Source: Tubiluchus corallicola (lineage: Eukaryota; Priapulida; Priapulimorpha; Priapulimorphida; Tubiluchidae). From it: a DNA stretch of 64,000 bases. Location: positions 1 through 64,000 of the forward strand of contig JAQGDQ010000059.1 of the NCBI GenBank assembly GCA_030141605.1, written 5' to 3'. The notes beneath the pieces were generated by a model. It was given only the letters and a program-made list of their open reading frames with translations, made no database searches and was not told the DNA's origin. The translations under genes and the position numbers were made by a program. Of this stretch, positions 24,004-36,119 are shown one piece after another. Within the stretch, counting starts at the first letter, position 1, and every line of letters begins with the position of its first letter.

Positions 24004-26027
24004 CTAAAAACATATAAAGTAGAACCCATAATTAAAGTTAGTGATGCACACTAAAAATGTAAAAAACGGGGTTAACAAAGACAAAGGCAAATAAGGCAAT
24101 GGTAGCAAAGACAAACATAAAAAAGCAAGTGATTAAAAGGTAAAAGAAAAAGTCCAATATATAAAATCAAAGGCAATTTATGTAATAAGTAATTTTTAGC
24201 AACACAAATAAAAGGTAAAAAGCAAAAGAAAATTAGTCAAATATAAAGCCATAGGAATTATTCCGCTTGCAAAACCGAGGCAAAAACTCGGGATAATAAG
24301 AAATGAAAACCAACAAAACTGTTTTTAAATCATTATCAAAGAGGAATGGAGGCAGCAAAGAGACACTTATTTAGTTCTTTTCTATGTTGTTCTTTCCAAC
24401 CAGTGCTCACCATTTGAAAGAATGAAGCAGTTAAAATAACAAAAATGACTGACTACCTTGCCAAAGCAGACAATTCACATGAACTTGTATCCTTTTCCGA
24501 AAACGGCTAAAATTTACAATTCCCGCACACAAGAAATTAGTTCATGAAGCGGGTTAGGATTAGGGTTAGAGTTAGGATTAGGGTCAGGGTTAAGATTAGG
24601 ATCAGGGTTTGTTTAGGGTTTGATTAGGGTTAGCGTTGGGGTTAGGGACTGCACTTTGTTAGTAAATTTTGGGAGAAGATCAACAACAGAATTTTAAATA
24701 CAATGACCAAACAACTTTCTTCTTGATAATTCCAAAGCTCTACTTCATAAATAGATCACTCAAATTTCATTGCCCTGACGTATAGATAACAAGTAGGTTA
24801 ATAAATGGTGTTTTGCCAGGGAATATAATATTGCATTTGTGCATACAATCTTCTTCTAAAATGTTCAATTCTGTAAACAATAGATAGCAACTACAACTAT
24901 GACTGGTGCATATTATGTCTAACATGATTGAAAATTCCAGCAAACTTGTGTTAATTTGAATTCATCTATTTAACTTCATTTTCTAAATCATAATTTCATA
25001 GGTATAACAACAGTCCATAGTTCATCAAGTCTAATCTCTTTAATCCTCACCCTTTTAATCTTTACTCTTTTATTATTAAAATTCTTTTTATCTATCCAAT
25101 GCTTTTTTATTTTTGCATTTTTTGCCAATTTCGTTTTTTCCAATAAATTTGTTACCAATTATGCTTCACTTTTCTTTATTTATTGCCTTTTACCTGAATT
25201 GTTTTTTAACCTTTAGTCTTTTTTGTAATTGACTTTTTGGTCTCTTGCCTTTTCACATAACTCTAAGCAAAAGACACGAAGCAGTTTTTAAGTGCTAGCA
25301 AGTTAGGAAAAAAATTCATCCACTGACTAAATCATGCAGTTCTTAGACAAATTTGAAGTTAAAATAATGCAGAATAAAGCGTCTAAATTACAGATACACA
25401 TCTGTTGTTTTTCATGATAACCATTAATAGCTCGCCTGTAATTATGGATACACAATAATTCATTTGTCAATAATTTAACAATTTATTGTCTCTTATTCTA
25501 GCAAAAGCTTTTGCGTCATCACCCTTAGTTTTTGCCAAAAAGGCAAATGTTGTTGTTATTATGACATCATCTGCAAATAAGGACAACGAAAATCATATTT
25601 ACCTCTTCTTCACTAAGGCTTCTGCTGTATAAGTCGCTGACACATGCATCAAAACAAGCTTGAGTCACTTTATTATACAATGCCAGGAAATCTCTAAACT
25701 GAAATTAATGTCATATTTTGACTCATAATTTACAGCAACTTATTAAAAGAATATATAGATGCTTTGTATATGTATATATAGAAATGTATATATATATATA
25801 TATATTGTATACAAATACACACACACGCACGCACGCACATGCACGCACGCACGCACACACACACACACACACACGCCCTCGCACGCACGCACACACACAT
25901 ATCGTTGACTAATGTCTCTCGCCTGTTCATGAAACAAGAATTATGAAATACAAACTTTGTTCTTCATTTTTGAAAACTACACTTGCTGCAGCTGTGCCAC
26001 ATCAAGTTTTTTGGATTTGCAATACAT
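23866..26027 (-). CDS. TIMM10B: Mitochondrial import inner membrane translocase subunit Tim10B (Tim9b), three exons
   Basis: A small TIM chaperone of the mitochondrial intermembrane space; in animals TIMM10B docks the Tim9-Tim10 hexamer onto the TIM22 carrier translocase. Exon 3 (24003-23866) begins MKCVTKC and ends AAQTQ at TAG; exon 2 (25698-25603, 32 codons) reads FRDFLALYNKVTQACFDAC and onward; exon 1 (26027-25983) reads MYCKSKKLDVAQLQQ. The product is 92 residues. Twin CX3C pairs are C30/C34 and C50/C54, separated by 15 residues, which fits the fold. The FRDFLALYNKVTQACF segment matches the TIMM10B pattern LRDFLLVYNRMTELCF, and the long C-terminal helix EKNLEQQRIAEQ is also as expected. 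All exons join in phase 0. The exon 1 donor (CAA then GTGTAG) is weak, so the first 15 residues are less certain. The gene lies 216 bp upstream of DCP2 on the same strand and faces away from arfaptin. Confidence 0.88.
24055..24250 (+). repeat. Purine-rich degenerate array, left arm
   Basis: Drifted phrases of the type AAAAGGTAAAAG and AAAGGCAA with a loose 13-20 base period, within TIMM10B intron 2. The reverse-complement pattern fills 25030-25270. Confidence 0.55.
24545..24660 (+). repeat. Degenerate telomere-like TTAGGG array
   Basis: About 18 imperfect units (TTAGGG, TTAGGA, TCAGGG, TTAGAG) over some 115 bp, lying between the two inverted A/T-biased arms in TIMM10B intron 2. An interstitial telomeric sequence, or telomere-like filler of a larger repeat. 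Confidence 0.75.
25030..25270 (-). repeat. Pyrimidine-rich degenerate array, right (inverted) arm
   Basis: Repeated CTTTTA, TTGCCTTTTACC and TTTTTGCC phrases, the complement of the array at 24055-24250. Confidence 0.55.
25603..25698 (-). CDS. TIMM10B: TIMM10B exon 2
   Basis: 96 nt, phase 0 at both ends. Acceptor TTAATTTCAG, donor GAG then GTAAAT. Carries the first CX3C motif (CFDAC). Confidence 0.88.
25778..25905. repeat. (TA)n followed by (CA)n/(GCAC)n microsatellite
   Basis: TA run at about 25788-25806, then CA mixed with GCAC and GCACGCA units up to about 25899, inside TIMM10B intron 1. It produces spurious open frames on both strands. Confidence 0.95.
25983..26027 (-). CDS. TIMM10B: TIMM10B exon 1
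   Basis: 15 codons from ATG, joining in phase 0 to exon 2 to give LQQ-FRDF, as in Tim9-type proteins (IKQFKEF). The donor GTGTAG is non-ideal; another first exon remains possible. Confidence 0.6.
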
Positions 26028-27400
26028 TTCGCTATTATTTTGTTTCAACAAAGGATCAACATAATACACTACCGATACACTGAATGTACGATATATCGAT
26101 CACTTGAAGAAACCAGATAGTGCAAGATATAGGCTATACATCGCATCAAACTTCAGATCAAAAGACTAGGCCTTTCACCGTAACTGAAGATATTCTACAT
26201 TATATAACGAGATCATACCATATGTGTTGCTTCATTCACAGTCCACTGTTTACAAACAACACATTAGTAAATTATTTATATAAAAATTCTAATTTTGAAA
26301 ATACTTTTTATGAGGTAATATTTAAAATGACAACAATATTAGTGCGAATCACTTGTGAAATACATAAAATAAATTGTTACTTGTTTCAGAAGGCTTACAT
26401 TGTTTATAACCGGATCACCCATAAAATGGTAACAGGTAAGATCATAGAATATAAAGAATCACTTTACTTTGTGCACCTATAAACAGAAAATTGGTTACGT
26501 ATAACCACAGTCACAAAAATATGCAAAAACTGATATATATTTTTGCATCATGTTCAAATGTACAGCAAGTCTCAAATTTTTTTAGCTATAGTTTTACAGC
26601 TTTGTTAGAAGCATCAAAAAAGAGGCGGCAGATGTATTTATTGCATTCCAACTTCAAGACATTCTCACATTGTACATTTGCCTCATTTCAAAACTTCTTT
26701 GTATCCTACACACCAATTTATACAGTTCTTGACTTCCACTAAATCATTTACATCTTAATTACATGTGAAACTTTGGGAACTTATGACAGTTTTAAGATAG
26801 ATTTGTAAGTGCAAGTTAAGGTGAGATTCATCATCCACATTTACATTTGGAATTTCATTGAGACTCTTTCTGCTCGCAAAGGTGTCCTCTTCTTCAAACA
26901 GAGCTTAAAAAGCTCTAACAGATTTACATTGTCACCACAGAAATTTTAGCTAACTCAACCAATTATTAATTAGCACATATACTGGACTAAAGTTTTATTG
27001 ATTTCATAAGTTTTTAAGGGAAGTACAAAAGTATTAAACTGAGATTTTAATACTTAATTGCTGTTAAATACAACTGGTAAATATTTAGGGCTGACAGTTA
27101 TCCTGTACATTTATTAAATTTGCTAAATGTTTACACGGTGCTTAGTGCTTACAAAAGAAAACGATTCCGCTTACCCCTGACTAATTATTAAACCTAATAT
27201 TCAGCTGTGTTACTACTCAAAGGGAATTTTAATGCAAAGATTAGTCAAATTTACCTGACATACAATGAAATTATAAATTAATAGTCAGATCAGTAAATCA
27301 ACCTTTCCGTAAAATTTTAAGGAACCAGTTTTTGGCATCGAGTAGAGCTGAGGTGTTTCATTTGTGTCCAATATACTTGTAATTTATACTGCATTTGCGA
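26028..27400. other. Intergenic between TIMM10B and the first LINE
   Basis: AT-rich DNA without a CpG-rich promoter block. A 120-codon plus-strand frame (26120-26482) shows no family motif. It contains a consensus donor, ACAG then GTAAGA, at 26435/26436, which could end an untranslated first exon of a plus-strand gene such as arfaptin; that is speculative. Confidence 0.4.
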
Positions 27401-27419
27401 TTTTAAGCAAAATTTTATC

Positions 27420-30400
27420 AATTTTTGTGTGATTTTATGGCAAGTGGTACAACTAGAAGTGGGAAAAGACTACATGAAAACCCTGAGGAAATGGAGACAG
27501 GGACATTATCTATGCAACACCAAAGTAAGGCTGAATTTGCTACCTCTTACAAAAACTGATTCTCCCAAGTCAGTTCTGTCTGAGCATTCGTCTACTGTAA
27601 AAGATTTCGCAGACTTGAAATGAGCATTTTTGATTCGCAGCTGTCTTTGTTAATTACTACTGCTACTGTTGTTTAAAAAGAGGTGAAGAAATGGTCATGA
27701 TACCTTAAGGCGCTTTGCACATTTAGAAACTAGGCTAGATGTGTTGGAAAAATGACCTTGGCAGGAAATGAAGGCAGATTACTGGATGGCATGGAACCAG
27801 TTGAAACCTAAGGAAAAAGAATCAAGCTTTGCACAAGGTAATGAAAATGATTTGACTTTAAACATAGTTATATGTAATCTGCCGCAGCCTGAGGATGAAA
27901 ATGTTAGCTACAGTGTTAATAATTTATTTAAGGAAGGGATAAAGTTGAAAGACTGTGTGTGCAACAGCCAATCGTAAATGCTCATACAACAGTAAGAAGC
28001 CAGTTACTATTATTGCTAAACTGAGCACAACAGAGACCAAGAAAGCTGTTATGGACAACATATCTGATTTAGCAAAGTCAAAAACGTACAAAACTGTATA
28101 CATTGATAACAAATCTCGGCAGCAAAGATTACAGGAAGCCAACTTTAAAATGTTACTGAAAACATTGGGTACAAATTCATTGAGAATGAAGGGTGACAGA
28201 ATAGTCAAAGCATTGCCATTGGACAGTATTGGCAATGCCTCTGGACACAGTACACATAGTACAGCTGCAGTTACAGTAGCCAGTTCTAGTGCAACCCTGA
28301 GTACAACCAATTTGCAAGGGCAATGCTTCATCGATGGCAGACCTGTTTTGTTACTATGCTAATTGCAGTACTTTAGTTAATAAGATGGGTTACTGAACAT
28401 GTCTGCCTAGCATTCACGGAGACATGGTTGAAGTCTGGCACCACTACTGGAATGTTTACAAATGGGTGCAATTTCAATGTGTTCAGAAAGGACAGATGTA
28501 GAGACACTAGAGGTGGAGGCGTTGCCTTATTTATTAGTTCGTTATTGTCTGCATCTTTAGTCAAACTGCCTGTGATTTTTGATAATCTTGAAATTTTAGC
28601 TGCTGATGATGTGTCCAGTGATTGTCCTTTCCGAATTGTTGTGCTGCATCGCCCTCCTGACATATACATTGAAGACTCTAAATGCTTATTCAATTGCATA
28701 GAGTAAAATGTAAATTTTCCCACAGTTCTTATTTGGGATTTTAATTTACCAGAGTTGACCTGGGATGAGTCATGTAGGCCTACTTGTGCAGAGGGTTCAA
28801 ACTTATATAGTTCCTTTTTAGAAATAGTTGTTCCACAGAGATTTGAACAATTTGTAACAACACCAACAAGAGTTGACAGTCTTTCAAGTCGTGCATCATT
28901 TTTGGATCTGTGTTTTTGTACAGATGAGGCATTTGTTTATAAATGTTGATGTCATAGAACCTATGGTAACTATTGATCACTTGGCAATCTCATTTATGTG
29001 CCAAGGCCCTACAAGAGTGAAATCCACCAGTAAATGCTTTAGAAAGGAATATGAAAATGCAGACTGGGATAATATGGTTTATGGCCTAAGCTTTATAAAC
29101 TGGAGCAACACTTTTGTAAGTTGCTATGACGTACATGATTTTTGGAGTACTTTTACAAATTATTTTAATCATTGTATTGAGAGTTATGTTTCAACTAAAG
29201 TTTTCCATGCAAATTTTAAAGACTCCAAATAAAAAAGTGTTTTTTAAATATGTGCGTAAGCAAAGGCGTAATTTAGGGCCAAAGGTAATTTAGTTAATGT
29301 GATGACATTTCTGAAGCCAAGATTTTAAATGACCATTTTTCCAAAAATTTCACTGTTGATGATGGTAATTTATCTGCTATTGAAATGAAGATCACTCCTG
29401 ATGTAGGTATAGGATTGGTTAATTTCCCCTTTTCATGATTAAAAGAAGTTAGTGTAAAAAAAAACGAACTCCTGATGAAATCCCTGCTGTATTTTACAAA
29501 AAACTTGCCAGTGTATTGTATGTCTCTCTATCAATTAAATTTGAAAAGTCTTTCATTGGTGGTGTTTTATGAGCAGTATGGAAACCGGCAGATGTAAACC
29601 CAATATTCAAGAAAGGCGAGATTTCTGATTAAAACAACTACAGGCCAGTATCACTGACTAGTGTAGCATGTAAATTGATAGAGATGGTTATTGCAGAAAA
29701 TGTCATTCAGTACCCAAGAATGAAATTTTTTTCTCTCGTGAACAACAAGGTTTTCTAACCCGCAGGCAAATCAACATGTATACACTTGTTAGAACATTTG
29801 TATGACAGTAACCTGGCAGTAGATCTGGGAAAGAATACTGATATTATTTATATAGACTTTAAAAAGGTCTTCGATACAATTAGTCATACAAAGCTTTTGC
29901 ACAAATTACAGTATTTTGGTATAATTGGTCTACTGTTACAATGGATTGCTTGTTTTCTCACATAAAGAAAACAGCATGTTGTTATCAATTGGTAATTCAG
30001 TTTCAGATTATGTAACAGTCACCACAAGGAACTATTTTAGGGCCCCATTTTATTTTTACTTTTCAACAATGATTTGCCTGAAAAAGTGGGTCTTGTAAAT
30101 CTTAAGCTTTTTGCTGATCACGTCACGTTGTTTCAACACCTCTGTAGTGATGGGTCGTGTGATATACAGCGAGCATTAGATAGCATTACTGAATGGGCAG
30201 ACACGTGGCAATTAAAGTGCAATGCTGTTCACATTGGTAGAAACAATCCTCGTAATAGCTATTTTGTTTCAGATAATGAAATTGAATCAGTGAATGTTGC
30301 GTGTGATCTTGGCATTACCATTTCACTAAACTTAAAATCTAGTGCACATTGTATTGAAGTGTGCTTGAAAGCTAACAGAGTAATTAATACGGTTTTTAGA

Positions 30401-30890
30401 ATACTTAGTACAAATAGTAAGGATGTTCTTCTTAAGCATATAAAACATGTAAGACCAATCGTTAAATTTATATTGTGCACAACTATGGCATCCATATCAG
30501 CTAGGTAACATTGATATTATAGAGAGCATTCAAAGATATTTTACTCATACTCTTTTTAGATGCGGCACGGCTCATACCTCATACCCCGGCAACCTAAGTT
30601 TTAAATTTAAAGTCATTAGAAGACAAATTCAAAATGACCTATGTATGTTCTTAGTGAAATTATGAAACATGATTACAGCAGAGTCAGAATGCTGTTTCTC
30701 AACAATGAGAAGAATAAAAACTTTTCTAAAGAGCACTATGAGTCCTAAAAGACTAAATGCACTTGCAGTGCTTTCAATTGAAAAAAAATTCCTCAATAGC
30801 CATCCAGATATCAAAGAGAAAATTATTAATCTTTTTACGTAAAGTAAAGCAAGAGGGATTCCATTTTTAAATGAATGTTTCAAACTTGAC
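27420..30890 (+). mobile_element. LINE (non-LTR retrotransposon), CR1/Jockey group, decayed
   Basis: Fragments appear in the order expected of a nearly full-length LINE. ORF1-like: 27768-28362, with TLNIVICNLPQPEDENV and a basic helical stretch with TVYIDNKSRQQRLQEANF. Endonuclease: 28430-28950, with RGGGVALFIS, DFNLPELTWDES and SFLDLCF. Reverse transcriptase: about 29300-30200 in several frames, with DYKNYRPV-like traces and KLFADHVTLF. C-terminal part: to about 30700. Many stops and frameshifts break all ORFs, and the catalytic FADD box reads FADH, so the element is dead. It lies in the TIMM10B-ARFIP interval. Confidence 0.85.
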
Positions 30891-30974
30891 TTGCGACAAT
30901 TTAGGATATTAGTAAGTAAAGAATATTTTTTGTTTAAGATTTTTTCAAGTTTATGTATAAATTTTCATATTTCT

Positions 30975-31095
30975 TCAAAATTACAATTACAACATTAAAA
31001 TTACATATTTGTTTCGTTTTACACAGTACTAAAACAATGGCCAAAAATTTTCTGAAACAGCACCCCCCTAATTTTAGCTACGAGCCGCCTCATGT
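30975..31095 (+). mobile_element. Truncated copy of a hAT-like MITE
   Basis: About 110 bp matching the right part of the element at 47767-48114, including ACAACATTAAAA, TTTTACACAGTA, AAAACAATGGC, CAGCACCCCC and TTTTAGCTACGAG, ending GCCGCC. The left part is missing. Confidence 0.75.
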
Positions 31096-34000
31096 TTATC
31101 CGAAGTACCTGCCGCCCTATGCATCACTCACTCTCACACATTCACTTGTCGACGTCTAATTGTGGTCCACCGTTCGTACAAAATCTATCTATCTAGTAGA
31201 GCAAATCGTCTGCGGAGTGAGTGTGGACGTTGGTTTGGCCAGTTTTGCCTCCGTAAATTTCTGTATTATCTTATCGCACGTGCTTATGTCTTTCACTCTT
31301 ATAAGTCTTGATGTAAAAGAAATTAAAGAAAATTCACAAGAAGAGAACCGAGAGGGCTTCTCCGAAAAAATTCGATTCAGCTCTAGTTTGTTTGGACTAA
31401 TATTATACCAGAAACATGGGATAAACGTAAAATAACTATACAGCATACACAAAGTTTCATTATGCATCAGGGACGAAAATTTGGTGATCCAAACAGGCAG
31501 ACACGCGGTTTAGTTACTTTGACTTACAAAAGAAAATTAAAATATAGTTATAGCCTATAATAGGCCTTCTGGGAGCAGAATAAACTAGTCTGAAGTTGCG
31601 TTTATATAACATTTGTATGTGTTATGAGGGAGCAGAATAGGTAAAATAGGCTTATATTGTTTTCAAGGCATCCGTTTATCTGAACTGCATTATGCGTTCT
31701 TTTTTTTCTACAGCTATTTCTCATTGATTTTTTTCCGCAGGTGCTAGCGCATAACGCATACGCGTTCCGGATGCTACGTAAACGCCACTTAAAAGCAATT
31801 GTTTCACCCATTGAAATGATCTTTTGGGCAGCCAATAAACATTATAATTATTGCACTTATATAATACTCTTATCTATACGAGTGTTGGAGATTAGTCCAT
31901 GTCAGCCAGTCTTTGACATCTTCCTCTGCCTTCCAATATTCTAATGCAAACTCAATCATGCAAAAATACATTAGGCTGGGCCACAAATCACGCTACCTAG
32001 TAATTGACAATAATAGACTAAAATTTTATGGGAATCCTCGTGCATTTGCTGATCAGTGATTGCTAGGTAATTTTTTAGAACTTCCACAGTTTATGTAAAA
32101 GGAAATAAGTATTTTTGGGACTGCATTCTGGCTAGTTGGTTTCTTCTAAAGCGCTCAATGAACAGGCTTATTAGAGCTTATTAGATGAATTGCTGCGCTA
32201 GTTACTCTGCTAATGAATTATGGTGTGAATAGATTTTTTGTGGCGCACATTCTCCTTTTAGGTATTGTTTGGGATACATTAGATGTTTATAGAAGTTAGC
32301 TCTGTGATATTTTTTAAAAACATGCTAATGTAAATTTCCTGTGTATTGTGCTTCATTCATATACTACACATGATACTAAAATATAGTAAATGATATAGTA
32401 ACTCTGATTAACGTAGATAACTAGACAGTAGGAGCCAATTGACCAATTTCATTTGTTATAATATATAACTGCTATAATATATAGTTGCTATATTGTTACA
32501 GTCAAGATTACATATTTACATGTCATAACGATTTTGATTGAAGTGATGATTCTTAGAAAAAAATCTTAGAGAGTTAGAAAAATAGTAAATCGTTTAAGAT
32601 TTAATAAAGAATAATAAAATAATTAGGCAAAACAACAAATTATTTGTTGAGCACATCTGTTCACCAAATAAACACAACAGTTTGTTCTAACTGTAACAAC
32701 ATAACTCATAATAGTTCAGTATGCTTTCTGGTTAAATTGAGTAGACTTACCAGTACTTACCTGGAAGGTGACCACATCTGGCTTTATCTTTAACGTCCTA
32801 GTTTTTTATCTTTCATTCAAATTTCAATGTGGTCAATTAAAGTAATGGCATTTGACAAATTCAACTATTAAATACTGAAACTTTTTGGTCAATTTTAGTT
32901 AACTGTAATTGACGTTTTGATAAGAAACAAATTACTTTATTAAAAGGAATACATATAATTATTTCATTTCAGATCAAATGTATACGTTGGGAAATGGCAT
33001 CTCAACACATGTCAAATGTGAAGTGAAATGGCAATCAAAAGGAGACGAGCCATGATGATGGTTAACGAACAGTAAGATATTATACTAATCAGTTTGACCA
33101 CTTTGTTTATTTGTCACCATAAAAACCCAAACATTATTAATGCCCAACTGTCTCGTGCCCACGCATTCTGCACCTAAATGTCACTTACCCTCTGGCAGTA
33201 TTGTTTCTATAGCTTGCCCACACACATACTGGAACACTTCAATTATATCTTTAATTCTTAATGTTCTTCACCACAGCTATATGTGTAGGTGTAGTCTCTC
33301 AAGCCCTGCATGCTTCATACAATCTCACGCCTCCAACTCAGGTACATTTCTCGTAGCTTTTTTACACTCTGTCTATGATAATTTCCTGAGCATTTTTTCC
33401 TGTGCCATTTTCCCCCATGCCATTTTTGCCTACTTTCTGTAAGAACACCATGACATTATTTCCGTGTAGCTTTACAAATCACGTTGTTTCTCGTTGCTTC
33501 CGTTGTCTCCTCGGTTTCCACTCTATCTGGTTAGATAGGCACAAATGAATAGACCATGCAAGACACAAATAACATAATCAACCTTGACATCAATCATGCT
33601 GCTTATAATAACCTAAATTGTGGTAACCTTTTCACAGCCTGATTGCCATATAATCCAACTTAAAATTTTATTTTCTTACTTAAGTTTATTTATGTTGTCT
33701 TCAGGGATCATTGTTCACATCAATGCAAAAAACCTCACTGGCAAGAACTACTCCAATCATCAGGGAAGGGGGAAGCAGTATTGCAGCAACAGACTTCTGT
33801 CCTTCAAAAAGAGTTCAAGCTTTGAGTTTTTAAGAAGGTGGAGGAAAACACTGGTACAATTTTTAAAACTTTTAAAGTTCTTGTAAGAAAACATAACTAA
33901 TTTTGTGAATACGACCAATCGTTTAATTAAATCCAGAAACAACTATAACCCATTTAGCATATTTTAAAGCATGTTCGGTATGTCCCGTAGTTCTTGCGTG

Positions 34001-36100
34001 CAACAATTTGACTAACTGGAATGGAAATATGCAGCAATGAACTGATTTCCTGTCAGTTCTCTTTCGTAGTTCCGTTTTGTTGATGGCAACCGAAATTTCA
34101 TTTTTTACATAATTTACCACACTTACCACAATTGCTGGCTTGTGCTTGTTGGAAATTATTGACTTGTAATCCTTGAGATCTAAAGGCAGAAACGGTATTA
34201 GCTTACACTTTTAGGGTATGAATGTACTTTATACAACCGCACATCTTTGAATCAGGACTTTCCTTTAAAATTCCGAATTTATATTATTTGCTAAATCTCG
34301 TGATATCATTTTCGGCATGAACTAATCACGGCAAATGCGTAGTCGGTTAGGCTCATAGTTTGGCTAAATTTTTCTTTTAAATACTGCAACTATTACGATT
34401 ATGGTTTAGTGACACTCCCCTAAATGCCAGCCTAGGCTATAGTTTGCATTGAGGTTGCCACTCTCATAGCGTTTTTAAATTTAATTACATTCTCTGAAAA
34501 GCTATTACATTTCTTCGAAGACAATTCCATGAACTAATCAGATGATGACTAAAGAAATATTTCCACAATTTCAGTGTTGTTACAGATTCTACCGAAAATG
34601 TCTAGGAATAGGATATTTAACCATTTGCTTTTAGCTAGTAGCCTCAATTGTCAATAAGCCTGTAGAGGCTGTAATACTTGATGACTCACGATGAACATTC
34701 TCATGTTTGAGATGAGATAATACATCTCTATAGTACCGTGTATATATGTTACAGGCAATGTGTAGAATGCTTGGGCATTTTGCAGAGTGTCAATACAAAC
34801 CAGGTAATGTGTCTAAAGTAGCTCCTACACTTTTCTTAGGTATTATGTGTAATACAAAGTCTGTCTAGGCAAAATATGTAATTCTTAACATAACATTAGC
34901 TAACATAATGTTAAGTAAATAAGCATGTAGCATAAGTAAGTAAGAGGTAAGCCAGTCAGTTGGTAAGTACTACTGCAGGAGGAATACTAGGCGACAAGAA
35001 ATGGTGGGTAAACTTTTATTCCATTTGGGTCAACAACGAGCAACAGCTGTACATTGGTAAGCTTTATTTTGTTAAGTACCAACATTTAAGCATATTTCCG
35101 TCAGTATTATCACACAGCAAGATACACGTTGCCCAGGAAAATGTGTGTAATACACTGTAAAAGTATGTAGTAAATTGTCCCGCTTTCTGATAAAATTTTA
35201 GTTATTTAAACAATTCATTGCTCATTGCAGTTCTTGCAAATGAAACACACAAAGCTCCACCCAGTTATGTTGTACATATTAATAAGTTAACGTGTCAACT
35301 TACAAATTTCTGCTTATCTGATTGGAGAGAAATAATGTTCAAGGCCCACCCACTGTGCATATAAATTCTCATGTGCTTGTTCTTTTCTGATTGGAGGATT
35401 GTTAGACGTCTGCCTAAAAACAGTTAAGCCTTTGAGTGCCACAGTACTACAGCTAAACATCTGGGCTGGCTTTAATCATTTTGACAACAAGTAATTGTGA
35501 ACTACTACAGCCAACACAAATGTTTTAAAAGCATTATTCATGGAGCAGCACACTTCCCAAATGCAGGAAAGCTAAGATTTCCTGTTCGTAAAGTGGTGCA
35601 CAATTGCTGTGCTACAGTCTGTTTCCTAGATCCACCATTGAGAATAATGAGATGAGCAAGTACATCTAACCGTTACCCGTACGTTGTGGACCGTAGCCCG
35701 TAAATTAAAACCAACCCGCTGTGCTGCGCATCCTAGTTGATGAACTATCACAAGACTTCATTCATATCAGCAGAGTGCTTACGTAACCTATACTATAGTA
35801 TACACTATTTGCTCACTAGCTGCGTGGGTGAAAAGGTCCTACAACATCGAATATGTTATGGGAAATATTCGGACATTCGGTACCATAGCAACAAGGGTTT
35901 CATAAGGGAAATTCATTGCATCATTGCAGTACTGAAAACAACATGCGGAGTTCTGGATCTGTAGCAACATTAATCCAAGGTGCTTTATTGTTCGTTGTGC
36001 ATTAATATTCGGAGTTTGCACAAATGGTGATTCCAATGTGGCAGACTCTGAAAACATGGGAGTTTATGTACAACCAACGAATGTGTGAATAGTTGAATAA
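31096..36100. other. Intergenic, no gene recognised
   Basis: No frame resembles a known protein. A CpG-containing patch with GCGCATAACGCATACGCG near 31745 and a CCAAT near 31831 is weakly promoter-like. A GTGCCATTTT-type phrase array recurs near 33385-33435. Confidence 0.5.
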
Positions 36101-36119
36101 CCTAACCGCCTCAAAATTA

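Noticed and set aside
25718-25937. Three overlapping His/Thr- and Cys/Val-rich frames
   Set aside because: Produced by the CA/GCAC microsatellite in a TIMM10B intron.
26120-26482. 120-codon plus-strand frame
   Set aside because: No motif, AT-driven composition, no conserved neighbours; could be chance.
33140-33442. 100-codon plus-strand frame rich in Ser, Cys and His
   Set aside because: Overlaps a GTGCCATTTT-type phrase array and shows no family motif.
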